A DNA stretch of 64,000 bases from Phellopilus nigrolimitatus (taxonomy: Eukaryota; Basidiomycota; Agaricomycetes; Hymenochaetales; Hymenochaetaceae), in NCBI GenBank assembly GCA_021029095.1, contig JAJOHG010000006.1, forward strand, positions 620,001-684,000, given 5' to 3'. The notes beneath the pieces are model-generated. The model ran no database searches and was not told where the DNA came from. It saw only the letters and a program-made list of their open reading frames with translations. The position numbers and the translations under genes were made by a program. Shown in pieces: positions 10,659 to 22,977 of the stretch (the first letter of the stretch is position 1; every line of letters begins with the position of its first letter).

Positions 10659-12702
10659 ATGTTCCCAAGAGGAAAGATCCTTGCGAGGTACGCCGCACGC
10701 TCGTTTTCGGCGCAACAGAGACGTCTTGCGTCGACACAGGTACGAGCTCAAGGACTGCTCTGATTGAGCGTGCTGTTCTGACGGCGAACACGCTCGTGTC
10801 AGTCTCTGCGCGAGACACTCCAGGAAGTCATACCCCAGAAACAGGCACAGCTCATCAAACTTGTTCGTGCACTTAGTTAATGTTCTCTGGAGGTGTATAA
10901 AGGCTGACAGCCGTTGTGATATGTTGTGTGATTGCAGAGGAAGGAGCATGGCGCAACTGTCGTAGGCGATATCAAGGTCGAGAACATCATCGGCGGGATG
11001 AGGACACTGAAGACGATGCTCTGGGAGGCGTCTGTGCTGGATCCGAATGAGGTCCGTCTGGTTCTCCAGGAGCTCTCGACGCGTCATTGATTCATACGTG
11101 CCTGCAGGGTATCCGCTTCCATGGCCTCTCGATTCCCGAGTGCCAGAAGGCGCTCCCGTCGGCGGAGGGCGGAAGGGAGATCATCCCCGAGAGCATGCTC
11201 TGGCTGCTCCTTACCGGCAAGGTCCCCACCGTGGAGCAGACGCGGTCGCTTTCGCAGGAGCTGGCGCACAAGGGCGAGCTACCTGCCGAGATCGAGAAAC
11301 TCGTTGACTCGTGCGTCATATTTTTATCTACTTCCTTCGACGACGCGGCTTATTTATAACTATGCTTCTGGGTTTACGTCTTAACCTATCTCATCTGAAC
11401 TTCAGCTTCCCTGAGACGCTCCATCCCATGGTCCAGCTGTCCATGGCCGTCGCTGCGCTCAACTCGACCTCCGAGTTCGCCAAGGCGTACGAGACCGGGA
11501 TGAAGAAGACGGAATACTGGAAGCCTGCGCTCGAGGACTCACTCACCCTCATCGCGCGCCTCCCGGCCCTCGCGTCGCGTATCTATAGAAACGTGTACAA
11601 GCCAGGGTCTCATCTGCCTGGTGTCAGTAAGGACTTGGATCTTGTCGGTGAGTAATGAGTGCAGAAGAGTGCATTATTGAGGTGGAAGCTGATGTGGATG
11701 TGTAGGGAACTACTCGAATATGCTCGGGTTCGGAGGCAATGGCGATCTGACGGAATACCTACGGCTCTATATTGCGTTGCACGGTGATCATGAAGGAGGA
11801 AACGTCTCAGCACACACAGCTCGTAAGCAATTTTAATCTAAGCCTATTTTGTTTAGCGACTGTTGATTGTCTTATGCCTCCTCAAACTCAGACCTCGTTG
11901 GCTCGGCGCTGTCGGATCCATACCTTTCGTACTCCGCCGCCCTCCTTGGTCTCGCAGGCCCTCTTCACGGGTGCGTACTCCTATGAACCATCTATTTTCA
12001 AGTCGCTAACTCTTCGTAGCCTTGCCAATCAGGAAGTGCTCCGCTGGCAGCTCGCGATGCAGAAGGAGGTTGGAGACAACATCACACCTGAGATAATTAA
12101 GGAGTATCTCTGGCGCACGCTAAAGAGCGGGCAGGTCGTGCCTGGCTACGGCCATGGTGTGCTGCGCAACACTGACCCGCGCTTCACCGCGCTGCTCCAG
12201 TTCTGCGAGTCGCGCCCGGAACTGCTGGAGAGCCCCACGATCAAGCTTGTCAAGACGGTGCGTAAGGCATACAACGCCTTTGCGCTTCTAGATTATGAGG
12301 ATTTTATTACTGACTGGTTGTGCAGACGTATGAAGTTGCGCCCGGCGTCCTGAAGGAGCACGGGAAGACGAAGAACCCATACCCGAACGTTGACGCCGGC
12401 TCGGGTTGTCTTCTTTACCATTACGGCCTGCGTGAATTCAAGTACTACACCGTCATCTTCGGCGTTTCGCGAGGTATGCGTCCGTCTTATGCTACGTGAC
12501 ACAACTAAAGCTCACGCGGCTCGTCAGCCCTTGGTGCATTGACGCAAGTTGTCTGGGACCGCGCGCTCGGGCTGCCGATAGAGAGGCCGAAGTGTGAGTA
12601 CCTTAATACGCGCATATGCAATCAATTGTCTCACCAATCTCCTCTATTTTTAAAGCCATGTCGATGGATGCCCTCGAGAGTTTCATCAAGCAGCAAGCTT
12701 GA
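10659..12702 (+). CDS. CIT1: Citrate synthase, mitochondrial
   Basis: Condenses acetyl-CoA with oxaloacetate to citrate in the first step of the TCA cycle, in the mitochondrial matrix. The start [20 protein letters not shown] is a typical mitochondrial presequence: basic, with Ser and Ala and no acidic residues. The mature part follows the family order: [52 protein letters not shown] (substrate-binding His), [16 protein letters not shown] (catalytic His loop), [19 protein letters not shown] (catalytic Asp region) and VIFGVSRALGALTQ. The end is ESFIKQQA then TGA at 12700-12702. About eight short introns interrupt the gene. Length, near 470 residues, is normal. A peroxisomal form would lack this presequence, so the mitochondrial enzyme is favoured. 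It lies in the same direction as the FYVE gene, 300 bases downstream. Confidence 0.95.
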
Positions 12703-13705
12703 TCTTAGCCACATCGAACCTGTGACAAAAACACTGAGATCCTGACTTCTCCTGCTTTCATTTCGACTGATGCTTGGGGGTGGATCCATGACATGCAACC
12801 GTCTTTTTCTCTTCGTTCCACCCACTTCGCTACGAAACTGAATGGTTAAAATGTTGTTTTAGTCACGATATCAAATTTGTACTTGCTTCTGCCCTATCAA
12901 CGTGTATGGGCAATTCAGCGGGACCTGCACCCTATTTAGAACGTAAGTAGAAGTCAAAATAAGATGTCCATTCCCGTTTAGGACGCGTTGTTATTGCTTA
13001 TTGATGCGTTTCTATCACGTGACCGTACTTCAAATACGCTACTACAAACAGTGAATCTTTAACCTTGTCTCATGCTCATCCTTTTGACTGATCCAGACTT
13101 CTCTATGTGAGCTATGCGCATGTATAAACGCATCATGACGCTTTCTTGCGAGGCGACTCGAAGGAAAGGGCACGACGTTCATCTTCAGTCTCAATTTGTA
13201 TCCAAAATTTTAAGTGATAATCTGAACCTCATCTTGGCTGGATAAACTCACGAAACACCCCTCTCCTCTGAGTCTTAATGTCGCTCGGAACTTCTTTGGC
13301 CTGTCGCTATATCAGGGGCACTTTTTTCTTGCCGTCTTGGGACCCGGAACCCCCTCTGTTCTGATTATGACAAGTCTAAGCAACCTCAGAAAGTTCTCTC
13401 CATTTATTTGCTTATGCACGCACCGTACTGGCTCCACGGTATCTCAGACCTTCTGACCGACTTTCCTGTCAGCTCGTCCTTTGTGGGGCTTCGTGTTATA
13501 CGTGCCTGTCTAATTCGAATGCATGCCCGATGCATCCCCGAGGGCTGCTGACACCACTTCAGCACTACTTACACACCTGATCTCGGCTTGAGTAATAACC
13601 TACAAGTTCGAACTCCCGCCGCACTGCAGAAGCGATGGCGAAAACTATAAATGTCTGCGCTCTGGTTTTGTACAACTTGATCGACGCCCTTGCTAATATC
13701 TTGCT
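12703..13705. other. Intergenic region, citrate synthase to NmrA copy 4
   Basis: About 1 kb without a supportable gene. It should hold the 3' end of the citrate synthase transcript and the promoter of NmrA copy 4. Its last part carries a TATA box at 13646-13652. Nothing else is recognised. Confidence 0.6.
13646..13652 (+). promoter_or_regulatory. TATA box of NmrA copy 4
   Basis: TATAAAT, 54 bases before the start codon of copy 4. It is the same motif as copy 3 but closer to the start, so the leader is shorter. Confidence 0.5.
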
Positions 13706-15030
13706 ATGCCTAAGAAACTGATTTTAGTGATCGGCGCAACGGGCGCACAGGGCATCGCTGTCATCGCTGCGTTACTTGCGCCCGGCGTCGATGGATCTCC
13801 CTCACCATACGCCGTACGCGCTCTGACTCGTGACCCCGACTCCAAGAGGGCTCAGGCGCTGCAAGAAAAAGGAGTTGAATGCGTGAAGGGTACGTATCTC
13901 CTGTTTCGTTTGACGACCCACGGATCCTCATCATTGTTCTCTGCTTTGTCTTTAGGGTCCTTTGAAGATTTTCCGTCCGTCTTTGAGGCCTTGAAGGGTG
14001 TCTACGGTATGTGGGTCAACACAGATGGATTCACTGTAGGCGAAGCGCGCGAAACGTATGCGGGTATGCGGATATATGAGCTGGCGAAGCAAGCAGGAGC
14101 GGTCCGTCATTTTGTGTGGAGCAACTTGGACTATGCTTTGAAGGTAAGCTAATGTCTTCTCTGAAAGTTGCATCTCTATCAACGGATTGATACTGTAATG
14201 AAAACGAGTAGCTAGGAAAGTACAACCCCGTTTACAACCTCGAGCATCACAACGGCAAGGCTCGTGTCGGTGATTGGCTGAAAGCTCAGACGTCCGACAC
14301 AGACGATGATGGCATGACCTGGAGCGCAGTGTCTACGGGCCCTTACATGGAAATGCTCAAAATAGTGCGTCTTTATATGCATGCCTTCCTCAAATTGACG
14401 TTTACTTCAAGAAGATCATGTTCGGGCCCCTTGCGCAGCGCGCCGATGGCACTTTTGTCTTCGCCTCGCCCATCGGAGACGGGCGCATGCCTATGATCGC
14501 GCTGAGCGACATCGGCTTCTTCGCGCGCTACTCATTCGACCACCGTGCGGAGGTCTCCGGCAAAGACCTCGAGATTACGAGCCAGATGGTCGGCTGGGAC
14601 GGGCCTGACGGGGTCGTCGAGACGTTCAAGCGAGTGACGGGCCAGAAGGCGGTGTTCGTACGTCAGACGATCGACGAGTGGATGGACAACTTCACCGGTA
14701 CGGACATGCCTGTCGGCGTTGACACCCGCGAGGGCAGCACGACATGGAAGAAGAACTTTACGTGAGTCGTTTTCAGTTTGCTGTTTTTGCGACCCTATTG
14801 ATCGACGTGGTCGATGTAGGGCGTGGTGGAGTGTATGGCGCGACAGGATCATTACTCGCGACATGGACTGGATCAAGCGAATCAACCCGAACTGCAGCAC
14901 GCTCGAGAGTTGGATGCGAGAAAACAATTATACAGGGAAATTTGATTTCAGTACACTCAAGTCCACAGAAGGGGGCGGAAAGATAAGGCCGAACGCAGAA
15001 GCCTTCCGTAGGCTAGCTGAACTACGCTAA
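13706..15030 (+). CDS. NmrA-like NAD(P)-binding protein, copy 4, intact
   Basis: The only family member here with a fully open frame, 360 residues. Exons are 13706-13889, 13956-14143, 14212-14364, 14415-14761 and 14820-15030, and all splice phases agree. The start MPKKLILVIGATGAQG carries the Rossmann GxxGxxG loop at residues 10-16. Later blocks shared with the other copies are WVNTDGFTVGE, HFVWSNLDY, GMTWSAVSTGPYMEMLK, FVFASPIGDG, GWDGPDGVVETFKRVTGQK and ITRDMDWI. The family includes NmrA-type redox sensors and isoflavone-reductase-like enzymes. I see no Tyr-x-x-x-Lys motif in the usual SDR place, so catalysis cannot be asserted. It faces copies 1-3 across the FYVE and citrate synthase genes. 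It is the best candidate for the functional gene of the family. Confidence 0.88.
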
Positions 15031-15316
15031 TCTTTTAACGAATTCAAAGGCTCAAATGTAAGGGAGTTACCTTTCTTTCGAACAAAGAGGGCTAGTACCA
15101 TGAGTTTGTACAGTAACCGATGCTTCTCCAAACAAAAATTTGCATTTGAACATATTGTCAAACCGCTCGCTACCCATTGTGCAGACCTTATCTTGAGCCC
15201 ATAAAAGTATATATATATACATACGATAAAATAGTCGCAGCATACACAAGTTCGTTCCGATGTCTAAAGATACAAGCAAGGAGGAATAATACAAGTGAGC
15301 AAGGAGAAACATGTCT

Positions 15317-16099
15317 TCAATTTGGAGGATATCCCGGCAAACCCCCTTGATGGGACTGAGGAAGCTGATTTTGCTGCTGCCCTTGTTGCATCTGCATTGG
15401 TTGCTGTTGCATCGGCTGCTGTTGCTGTTTAATATAAGAGTGTGGACGGAATTTATTGGAAAATGTATTTCAAAGCTTACCAGTTGATACGATCGAATCA
15501 TCTGACTTAATTGTGTATCCGTAAGATGGGTGCCGTTTGGGAAGTACGCCGTAAGGTTGTTGCTCGTCCGAGCAATGGGGTTACCTGGAATGGTTATTTG
15601 ATTGCTCGTCATCGGAAGTACTTGCGTTCCTGGTATTGTGCCTGGCATTGCTACGTTTCGCTGAGCTGATGTCGGTCTCGGGAAATTCGCCATAGCATTC
15701 ACCGGTGTGGTGGCAGAGCGCGGAGGTGAAGAGTGCTGGCCAACAGGCGAGGCGGCGCCACCACGATTCGCGTACGATGCCGAAAGATGGGCCGTCCCAT
15801 TCATGCCAGTCTGGGCATTTGGAAGTTGTCCCTGCATCTGAGCAAGGCCCTGCTGGGGTTGCGCTTGAGATTGGGCTTGAGCTTGCGCCTGAGCCAAAGC
15901 ACGAGCTTGCTGGACCTGCTGCATCATCTGTGGTGAGACGGGAACAGTCCCTATCTGACTCGGAAGCTTCTGCTGCTGATGTTGTGAGATGCCAACTTGA
16001 GGACGTATCTGGGCAACACTCTGAGGAAGAGCGACAGCCGGCTGAGTCATTTGCTGCTGCTGCTGCTGCTGCTGAGGTATTTGCTGCTGCTGTTGCTGC

Positions 16100-16131
<32 letters not shown>

Positions 16132-19100
16132 CTGGATCTGCTGTTGCTGGGCTTGCTGCTGCTGGGCCTGCTGCTGCTGCTGCTGCTGTTGCTGATGGTG
16201 AGCCAGAAGACGCTGTTTCCGTGCTTCTTCAATCTGCCTTCGCTGAGCAAGCAACATATCATGGTCTCTCTTGTCCTTATCAGCTTTCATGAGAGACAAC
16301 TCTAGCGGGGTGTATCGCGCCTTCGTGCCAAATTGATGATGCGTATCGTGCACTGGTCCAGTCAGCTTCTTAACATTGGCTAGAAAAAAAGTTAACTTTA
16401 GTCCAAAACATTATCCTATGCGAAAAGAACGTACCGCTGTTCTTCGCCGCCATCTCCCTCTTTTTCGACACCTTGCGCATAGCCTCATTAATGATAAAAT
16501 GACGTTTTCGCTTTCGGGACTCTACGGAAGTTGATCCAGTATTGACGGTCAAATTATTAGCATTCTGCGCAGCGGAGTTTGCCAGCCTCTTTACCCCCCT
16601 CGTTGTCATCTGAGGGGTGGTCGGCGGAGCGATTGGCGTTCGAGGAGGTGGAGTATTGTCTATAGCAGTAAGTGGCGGCACAGCGGAATTTCCCTCTTCA
16701 AGGGATGCATTAGACGCAGTAGGCCCGCTGGTTGACAATATTGCTCGAGAGAAACCCCACTTCGAGGACCATTTTTCAAAGCATTCTTGAGGCGTACGAA
16801 GATCTATGCACGTGCGAATTCTTGACGAGTTTAAAGCGTCTGCAACAAGACGCCAATTTGATGGATAGCGCTCCGCCAGAGATTTAAGCATGCTTTCTTC
16901 CGCAGGGGACCATGGAATGTCTGAAGCTTTACCAGCGCTACGAGGCATTTTCGAGAAATTAGGCAGAGAGACGGGAGGTTGGAACGGAATCGTCGCTTTT
17001 CGACCTTCGAACAGAGCTGACATTACACATTAGCTTGGAGTGCACATACTTGTTGTCTGAGGACTTACTGCACGTATTTTCGCCGTGGACGATAGGCGAT
17101 GGTGAAGGACCGTCTCCATCGCTCACAACAGGTGACTCATCTAAGTCCACCCACTTTTCCCTTTCGCCACTTTCTTGCCGGTTGTAATGTACTGACCAGA
17201 GTCGGTTTAGTCCGCATGAACTGACTCGTTGGGTACAGTTTAGTGTATGTCGTTTCTTCCGTCCGCTTTGTAGGGTCGTCTTTATCTGTCTTCTTGTCGC
17301 CTTTTTTCTTAACTTCTGAGGACCCCCCTACGATATCAGAGTTCGCAACATCAATCATGGTGTAAGTCTGCAGCTCCGGTAAGATGGAGGAGAAGACGAA
17401 GGAGCTGAAGTCATGTGGTTCAACGTCTGTAAAGTCTCCTTCCAGATCCAGTGATTGCTTCAAGATCTCGTCTGAGAATGGCACAAAATCATCCACGGAG
17501 ACAAACAGCGCTTCGTCGGGAAGAGTAAGCAGTGACAAACGTGAGCGTTTCAGCTGTTCGTCAGTCAATCCGACCTTATTCGGTGAAGCACCTGCTGCGG
17601 AGGTGGAAGCGACAACCTGTGAGTCCATGGTCGGATTGGTAGACGATTCCTTCAATGCTTGTGATGCATCGATGGCCTCTGTCTTCCCTGAATCTCGGGC
17701 GTTCGCATCGTGTGTGCTCTGGAAGGTATCTAAGTTGACATCCTCGTTATCTTTACTGCTAATCAGACGTAATGCATCAGTATTATCAACCTCCTCTAGC
17801 TTAAAAGGTGCAGCTGCCATTTCCACAGTCTCAGACATAGACTTGGACTGTTGCGCATCATCGAGGGCATCGGCAATGACAACTTCGGGCTTCAGAACGT
17901 CGTTAACGGCCTGTTGATCATTCTCTTCATCGTCACTCGAAGCAAAATCGACAAGACTGAACTTCGACGGGACCTTCCTGGAAGGCGCATCGTCTGAATC
18001 ATCGGATTCCTCGTCCTCGTCCGACAGTTTTGGCGAAGGTGCATCGTCGATGTCCATGACCCGCTCGTCCTCTGTTGCAACAGGATCTGGTCGTCGCCAA
18101 GGCGCACATATTCCCAGCCTGATTCGCTCTTCATATGTTCCAGCTTCGTGCCATTCACAGGCAGCAACAGCGAGCTCACAGGCCGTGGCTAGTTTCCACC
18201 GCCCTTCTTCATAAAAGTCTAATTGCAGCCATTTCTGATGGAAATAATTAACAATTTATTTAGTTGCCACAAACAAAAACTCACCATCTCATCAATAAGA
18301 TAGTCCCAATGAGTTTTCACAAGACCGGCAGCAACGCGCTGCTTCTTTAGTTGACGAAAACTCCATTTGCCATCTTGTTTCAAGCTCTCAATACGATCAA
18401 ACGCGCGAATAAGTTTGAGTTCGGTCATTGCAGTCTGAAGTGTTATGCATTAAGTATTTTCACTGACCAAACGCATCAGAAATACAACTCACGTTCCAAT
18501 CCCGAGTACTGACGCACTTAGACGCCCTCGAAATCCTCTTATACACTACATTAGTGTGCAACAAAGCTGACCATTTCGTCATTCCCAAGGGGGTCCAGTC
18601 GTCTTTTTTCCCGCTGTCTAAGCCGTTTCTCTCCCGATCTTTGTCGCGCTTGCGCGACTTCTGGAGCTTCCCCTTCCGATTAAACTCAGCAGGAAGGTCG
18701 GATAGTGTTGGAAGAGTATAGTCCATCGCCTTCTTGTAACGCATCTGTACAGGCGACGGGGTACGCAGGGGTACAGTTGGCGGAAGCTCCTCATCGAACT
18801 GGTATGCAGGCCGGTCCGTATGGGAAGATGGAAGTTGAACAATAATTGGCGGAGGAGGAGGTCTCGACGGAGCGAGCGATATAGAAACGGCTGGTCGAGG
18901 AGATAGTTGTTTTTTGTCTAGAGGCAGGGGAGTTACCGGCGGTAGTGGCGAAGGAGACTTTGCTATCGACGATGAAGGAGTCGAAGGACTAGCGGGGACA
19001 TACTTCACCTCTTCAATCGGCATGTCAGACTCGTCATCTACACGCTCCGGCGAACGCCCTTCGTCAGAGGCGTTATCTGTAATAATCTCTTCGGTGCCAA

Positions 19101-20085
19101 TGTCAACTTGTTCCTCCTCTTCCGATTCCTCGTGAGATTCCTCGTGAGCCGATGCGACATCGGGTGGTTCTAGATATGAGGTGTGACTTAGCCTAGTAGG
19201 GCGAATGCTCGAAGATGAGGCCAAAGAAATGATATCCAGCTCGTCTATATCGTCGTCATGATCATGCACAGGCGCGGGTGGGGTTGTTTTCCTCCGCGAC
19301 ATAGACCTCGTCTGCCGGACCTCTTGCTGAAAGGTCTGAAACTCCTGCGGAGCGCTTTCATCGACGCCAACTTCCTCATCCCCGACGTCTGTCGGGGATT
19401 CTTCCCGTAATGGTGGAGTCATTGGAGCTTCATCAACATCCATGAAGTCGCCCTCTTCCTCTTCATCCTCGATCTTTCGCCTGCGTGTGCGAGACGAAAG
19501 AGGAGATACTGAATGCTCCGAACCGGGAGATTTGACCCCGTCTTCAGGTGTGCCATCACGGGCTTCACGCTCCTCGGGCTCTGCCTCCTGCTCTGCTTCC
19601 TGCTCTGCCTCCTGCTCTGCTTCTTGCTCTGCTTCCTGCTCCGGCGTGTGTTTTACAGCCGACTCCTCGCTTACAGCAGGCGAGGGTGATCTCGAAGGAG
19701 TGTCCTTGACATGCAACTCAGGAAGGTCGAGGGTCATAATAGAGCCTCCTTGAAAACTGCACAGACCCGTGAGGTCACTACTGTACACACGGCACGCAAA
19801 CGTGCGGGACGTACTCACCTCTTCTGTATATCAAATCGGTCTAAGAAAGCCTCTAGCTCTTCTTCATCACCTGCATCCTTCTCATCGAGCAGAAGCGATG
19901 TCTCCTTGCCCTCGCTAAACCGAACGAGATGAAACATCTCACGTAACAGGTCGTTTCGGTGAACGCTGAGGTTCCTGTGCGCAAAACAAGGCTGAGATCA
20001 GATTACGATGGACAGCAACAGGCACGTACTGTAGCTCAGAGAGCCTCTCTTCCACTAAGTTCTGCCTTGTATCCTCGACCGACAT
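15317..20085 (-). CDS. EAF1: NuA4 histone acetyltransferase scaffold Eaf1/Vid21
   Basis: Eaf1/Vid21 is the scaffold of the NuA4 H4/H2A acetyltransferase in the nucleus. It binds actin and Arp4 through an HSA domain and chromatin modules through a SANT domain. The start at 20085 (MSVEDTRQNLVEERLSELQ) leads to a long acidic Ser/Pro-rich stretch. An HSA domain lies around 18060-18430, including KLIRAFDRIESLKQDGKWS, KTHWDYLIDEM and WLQLDFYEEGRWKLATACEL. A second disordered acidic region follows. A Myb/SANT domain lies around 16750-16950 (DIPWSPAEESMLKSLAERYP, NWRLVADALN, TPQECFEKW). The C-terminus is a Gln-rich tail ending in TGA at 15317-15319. The HSA-before-SANT order without a helicase domain fits Eaf1 and not Swr1 or Snf2. 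An upstream in-frame GTG at 20136 was not used because no ATG lies there. Confidence 0.85.
16051..16195 (-). repeat. CAG/CAA repeat encoding a poly-Gln tract
   Basis: A trinucleotide run (CTG/TTG on the plus strand) inside EAF1 encodes Gln almost without break, in several blocks split by Ala, Ile, Pro and His. Mixed CAG and CAA codons reduce slippage, but the tract is probably length-variable between strains. Long plus-strand frames over it (Leu- or Ala-rich) are shadows. Confidence 0.9.
19578..19643 (-). repeat. 12-base tandem repeat encoding EQEA units
   Basis: About five tandem 12-base units (gctctgcttcct and close variants on the plus strand) in the N-terminal part of EAF1 encode a Glu-Gln-Glu-Ala repeat. 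This is a coding minisatellite in a disordered acidic region. Confidence 0.85.
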
Positions 20086-20626
20086 AACCCCCTTGCTGCT
20101 AACGGTTGTTGATCGTTGCTCACGTTTGGCGCGCACAGTTCTTTCTCGACACAGTTGAGATGGGTTTCGTCTTCCAATTTAGTTGCTTTATGGGCGGACT
20201 TTATTCCTAAACACAAAGGACCATTTCAGAGGCTTCCTGGCTCAGTTCTGTATAGAAACCTACTAAGGAGAGTGGTGGTTTTGCCTTCACAGCGGTGTCA
20301 TTCTCCTCAAATCGAAGCCACAGGAACGCACAGAAAGCCACACTTACCATACATAGAAGTTTACCCTTTCAGAAAATGCACGCTATTATGTAAGTTTAGA
20401 CCATCTCTTTATTCGATGTTTACTATAGAGTTTAGTGTTCTGAAAATGCAGCAATGTAGAGAAAGATTTGGGTATCAGAGCAAAGGAGCAGTAATGCATT
20501 GGTACATGAGATGAAAACGAAACAAATGAAAATGTTCAATGCAAGTGTGTAAGAAATGAACGATTACGATTAGACCGACTCGCTCTAAAGCTCCGTGCTA
20601 CCGAAGAACTGAAATCTGTCGAAACT
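20086..20626. other. Intergenic region, EAF1 to KNR4
   Basis: About 540 bases between the 5' end of EAF1 and the 3' end of KNR4-like, both on the minus strand. A plus-strand open frame at 20116-20514 has no recognisable domain and is not called. The region should hold the EAF1 promoter and the 3' untranslated part of the next gene. Confidence 0.5.
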
Positions 20627-22977
20627 TCACGGCTCTCCCACCTTCTCCTTCGAGTCCGTTCTGCGCTTCGTGCCGCCAGAGCCCAGTTTACCGATCCGCT
20701 TCAGACCTGAGGAGAAACTCTTCTTCTTTTCGTGCTTACCTCCCTTCGCACCAGAAGATGAGTCCACCGACGTGCGCGGAGAGGTGGCAGAAGAGATAGA
20801 AGCGACGTCTGCACGATCAGGCTCTGCCTCGGTATCTTGAGCGGGTACAGGTTCGCTTGGCTCAGAGACAATGCCAGCTTGCCCCCCACCTCCTACAAGA
20901 CGAATAGTCTGATCAGGCTCCTGAGCCTCTTCCTCATCTTCTTGAGCATGCACGGGCTCCTCAGGCTCCTCAGGCTCCTCTTTGGCTTCGTCCATTGTCT
21001 CTGCCTCTACCTTTACTTCCGTCCACTGCTCTTCTTTGGCTTCCACCGAAGGCGCGTCGGAGGGTAATGCGAGAGGAGTTTCTGGAACAGGAGTATCTGT
21101 GGTTGTGTCTGGGAGTACGTCCTCCACTTCCGGCTTGCGCTCACTGACGGGCGTGGTGACAGGCTCAATGACAGGAATCTGTACGACATCGGATGCGTCG
21201 TTCTGCAGTAACAAGTCGGGCGAAGCTGCGACAAGTGTCTCGCCGGAAGGTGAGTCATCCAATGGAATCTGAACGAGCGTGGCTTCCTTCACAGTCGATA
21301 TAGACTCGTTTGGCCTCCGAGCAGTGGGGGTAGTAGGTGATGAAGACTTGACAGAAACAGTAGCACCGCTGAGCGGATGCTCGACTTCATCAAGCGACAG
21401 CTGTCGTCCGCTTTCGAGGTCGGTTTCATCGAAAGACGTCCCTCGAGAATCCGTAGGTGAAGGGGATTGGAAGTCCTGGGGAGAGGGGAGGTTTACCGGA
21501 AGCGGAGCGGGAGGCTTTGTCACCGAAATCGTGGGTAGGGCTTTTTCAGTAGGGGAGTCCGTGGCCATTCTATTTGTCACATTCGTTAACGCAGCAGTCG
21601 GTGTCGCCAAATTCGATTCGTCCCTATCCCCGAGAACAGGTATTGGCACTTCGGCACTGGAGGATGAGGCACCGGCAGCGAGGTCAAGGACGCCGAGACC
21701 ATGTTTTCCCTGAGCGAAATTTAAGCATAAGAACTTCCACGCAAACTAGAACCAAAAATACCTTAGCCTTTGGCTTTGGTGCAGCAGCCGGCTTTGGTAG
21801 CAAGCCCGCCTCTCGCCATTTCTTCACGCTTTTATCGGCCCAGGCTTCCAGCACACTCCATCCGCGGTATTCACCATTTAAGCGGAGTCCACCGCTAGAG
21901 TCACCACCTCCTTCGCCCTTCGTCCCCCCACTGCCATCGTAGAAATAGCTCTCGTAGCCTACATCATCTTCCTCATTCTCACTACCATCACTCCCATGCC
22001 CTAGCTCGAAGCCCTCTCCGTTTTCCAAATCCTCCACAAAGTTCGCTAGCCAATGCGCCCATCCTGCAGAACCGTCCCCTCTCCACATAACTACCTTCGT
22101 ATCAAAGTCACGCCCAAACACAATGACCTGTCCTACGGAGCCATGTTCATCTGGATTTAAATCGATACCAAGGTAGTTTCCTGTCTTATCGGTGACGAGC
22201 GGTATCCATCCGCGCTGCGAGTAATTGCGACGTACATAGCCCGGAGGAATTGACTGCATTACCTCCCTCAGCCTGGTATTTGCACCCGTGGCAGGATCGC
22301 TGTCAACCTCGCGCCAGAATCGCCATTCCTCTAGAACATCTTCAAGAGGGAGGAACGATAGTCCAAAAAACAGCCCCTCTGAGCAGCCCGCCGAAGACTC
22401 CGCTTCCTGCCCGTCGATCAATAGGTATGATTCCCGTACCGGAGGAGGCAGTGCAGTTCCCAGCGCCATCTCAATTTCCCCAAGGTCTTGAGGAAGAATA
22501 CCGTAGTTCAAAGTATCGCCCAGCTCTGGATATTCTCTTGAGAGCCATCTCTGCAGACGCGCCCAAGTTTGTTCCAATGGAGGGTAGGGTGGAAGAGGTG
22601 ATAACGGGGTATTGTTGTGCAGGGGCAACAGCGAAGTACGTCGCGATTGCGATGCCAAAAGTCTTCCGCTGCGAGAGGTAAACACGCTCAATAAAACTCG
22701 TTGATGCTCGCGACAGCATGTGATAGACATACTTCTGCCTGGGGACATAGTCATACGTCGTCGGGCTGCTCATAGGCGGGGGATACGCGTACGTCGGACT
22801 TGCCGCGGTGTCGATGTCCGGAGTGTCGAAACCCGAACGCGCAAAAGAGCCGGGGTGCGAGGCAGTAATGGGTGATGAAGTCGGTAATGAGAAGGCATCG
22901 TGCGTAGACAAGGTCGTTTTTCTCCTCGCATTGGAGTTGGACGAAGACGACGAAAACATGTCAGAAAACCAGCCCAT
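20627..22977 (-). CDS. KNR4: SMI1/KNR4 family cell-wall synthesis regulator
   Basis: Knr4/Smi1 proteins tune cell-wall glucan and chitin synthesis and connect the Slt2 cell-integrity pathway with calcineurin. Exon 1 starts MGWFSDMFSSSSSNSNARR at 22977; in-frame sequence 5 codons upstream begins with TTG, so the ATG was taken. An intron of about 48 bases (roughly 22683-22730, GTATGT...CAG) leads to the SMI1/KNR4 domain: TWARLQRWLSREYPELGDTL, GALPPPVRESYLLIDGQE-like text, GLFFGLSFLPLEDVLEEW, IPLVTDKTGNYLGIDLNPD, GQVIVFGRDFDTK and WAHWLANFVEDLENG. A second intron near 21714-21760 joins the last exon, a 340-residue acidic Ser/Pro-rich tail ending at 20627. The long disordered tail is usual for basidiomycete homologues. 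Confidence 0.88.

Noticed and set aside
74..15030. Secondary-metabolite gene cluster around the NmrA array
   Set aside because: The neighbours are housekeeping genes (FYVE protein, citrate synthase); no synthase, P450 or transporter is present.
15705..16305. Long plus-strand open frames, Ala-rich and Leu-rich, opposite EAF1
   Set aside because: They are the reverse reading of the CAG/CAA repeat and lack any domain or splice support.
20116..20514. Plus-strand open frame of 132 codons between EAF1 and KNR4
   Set aside because: No recognisable motif, and it overlaps the EAF1 start and promoter.
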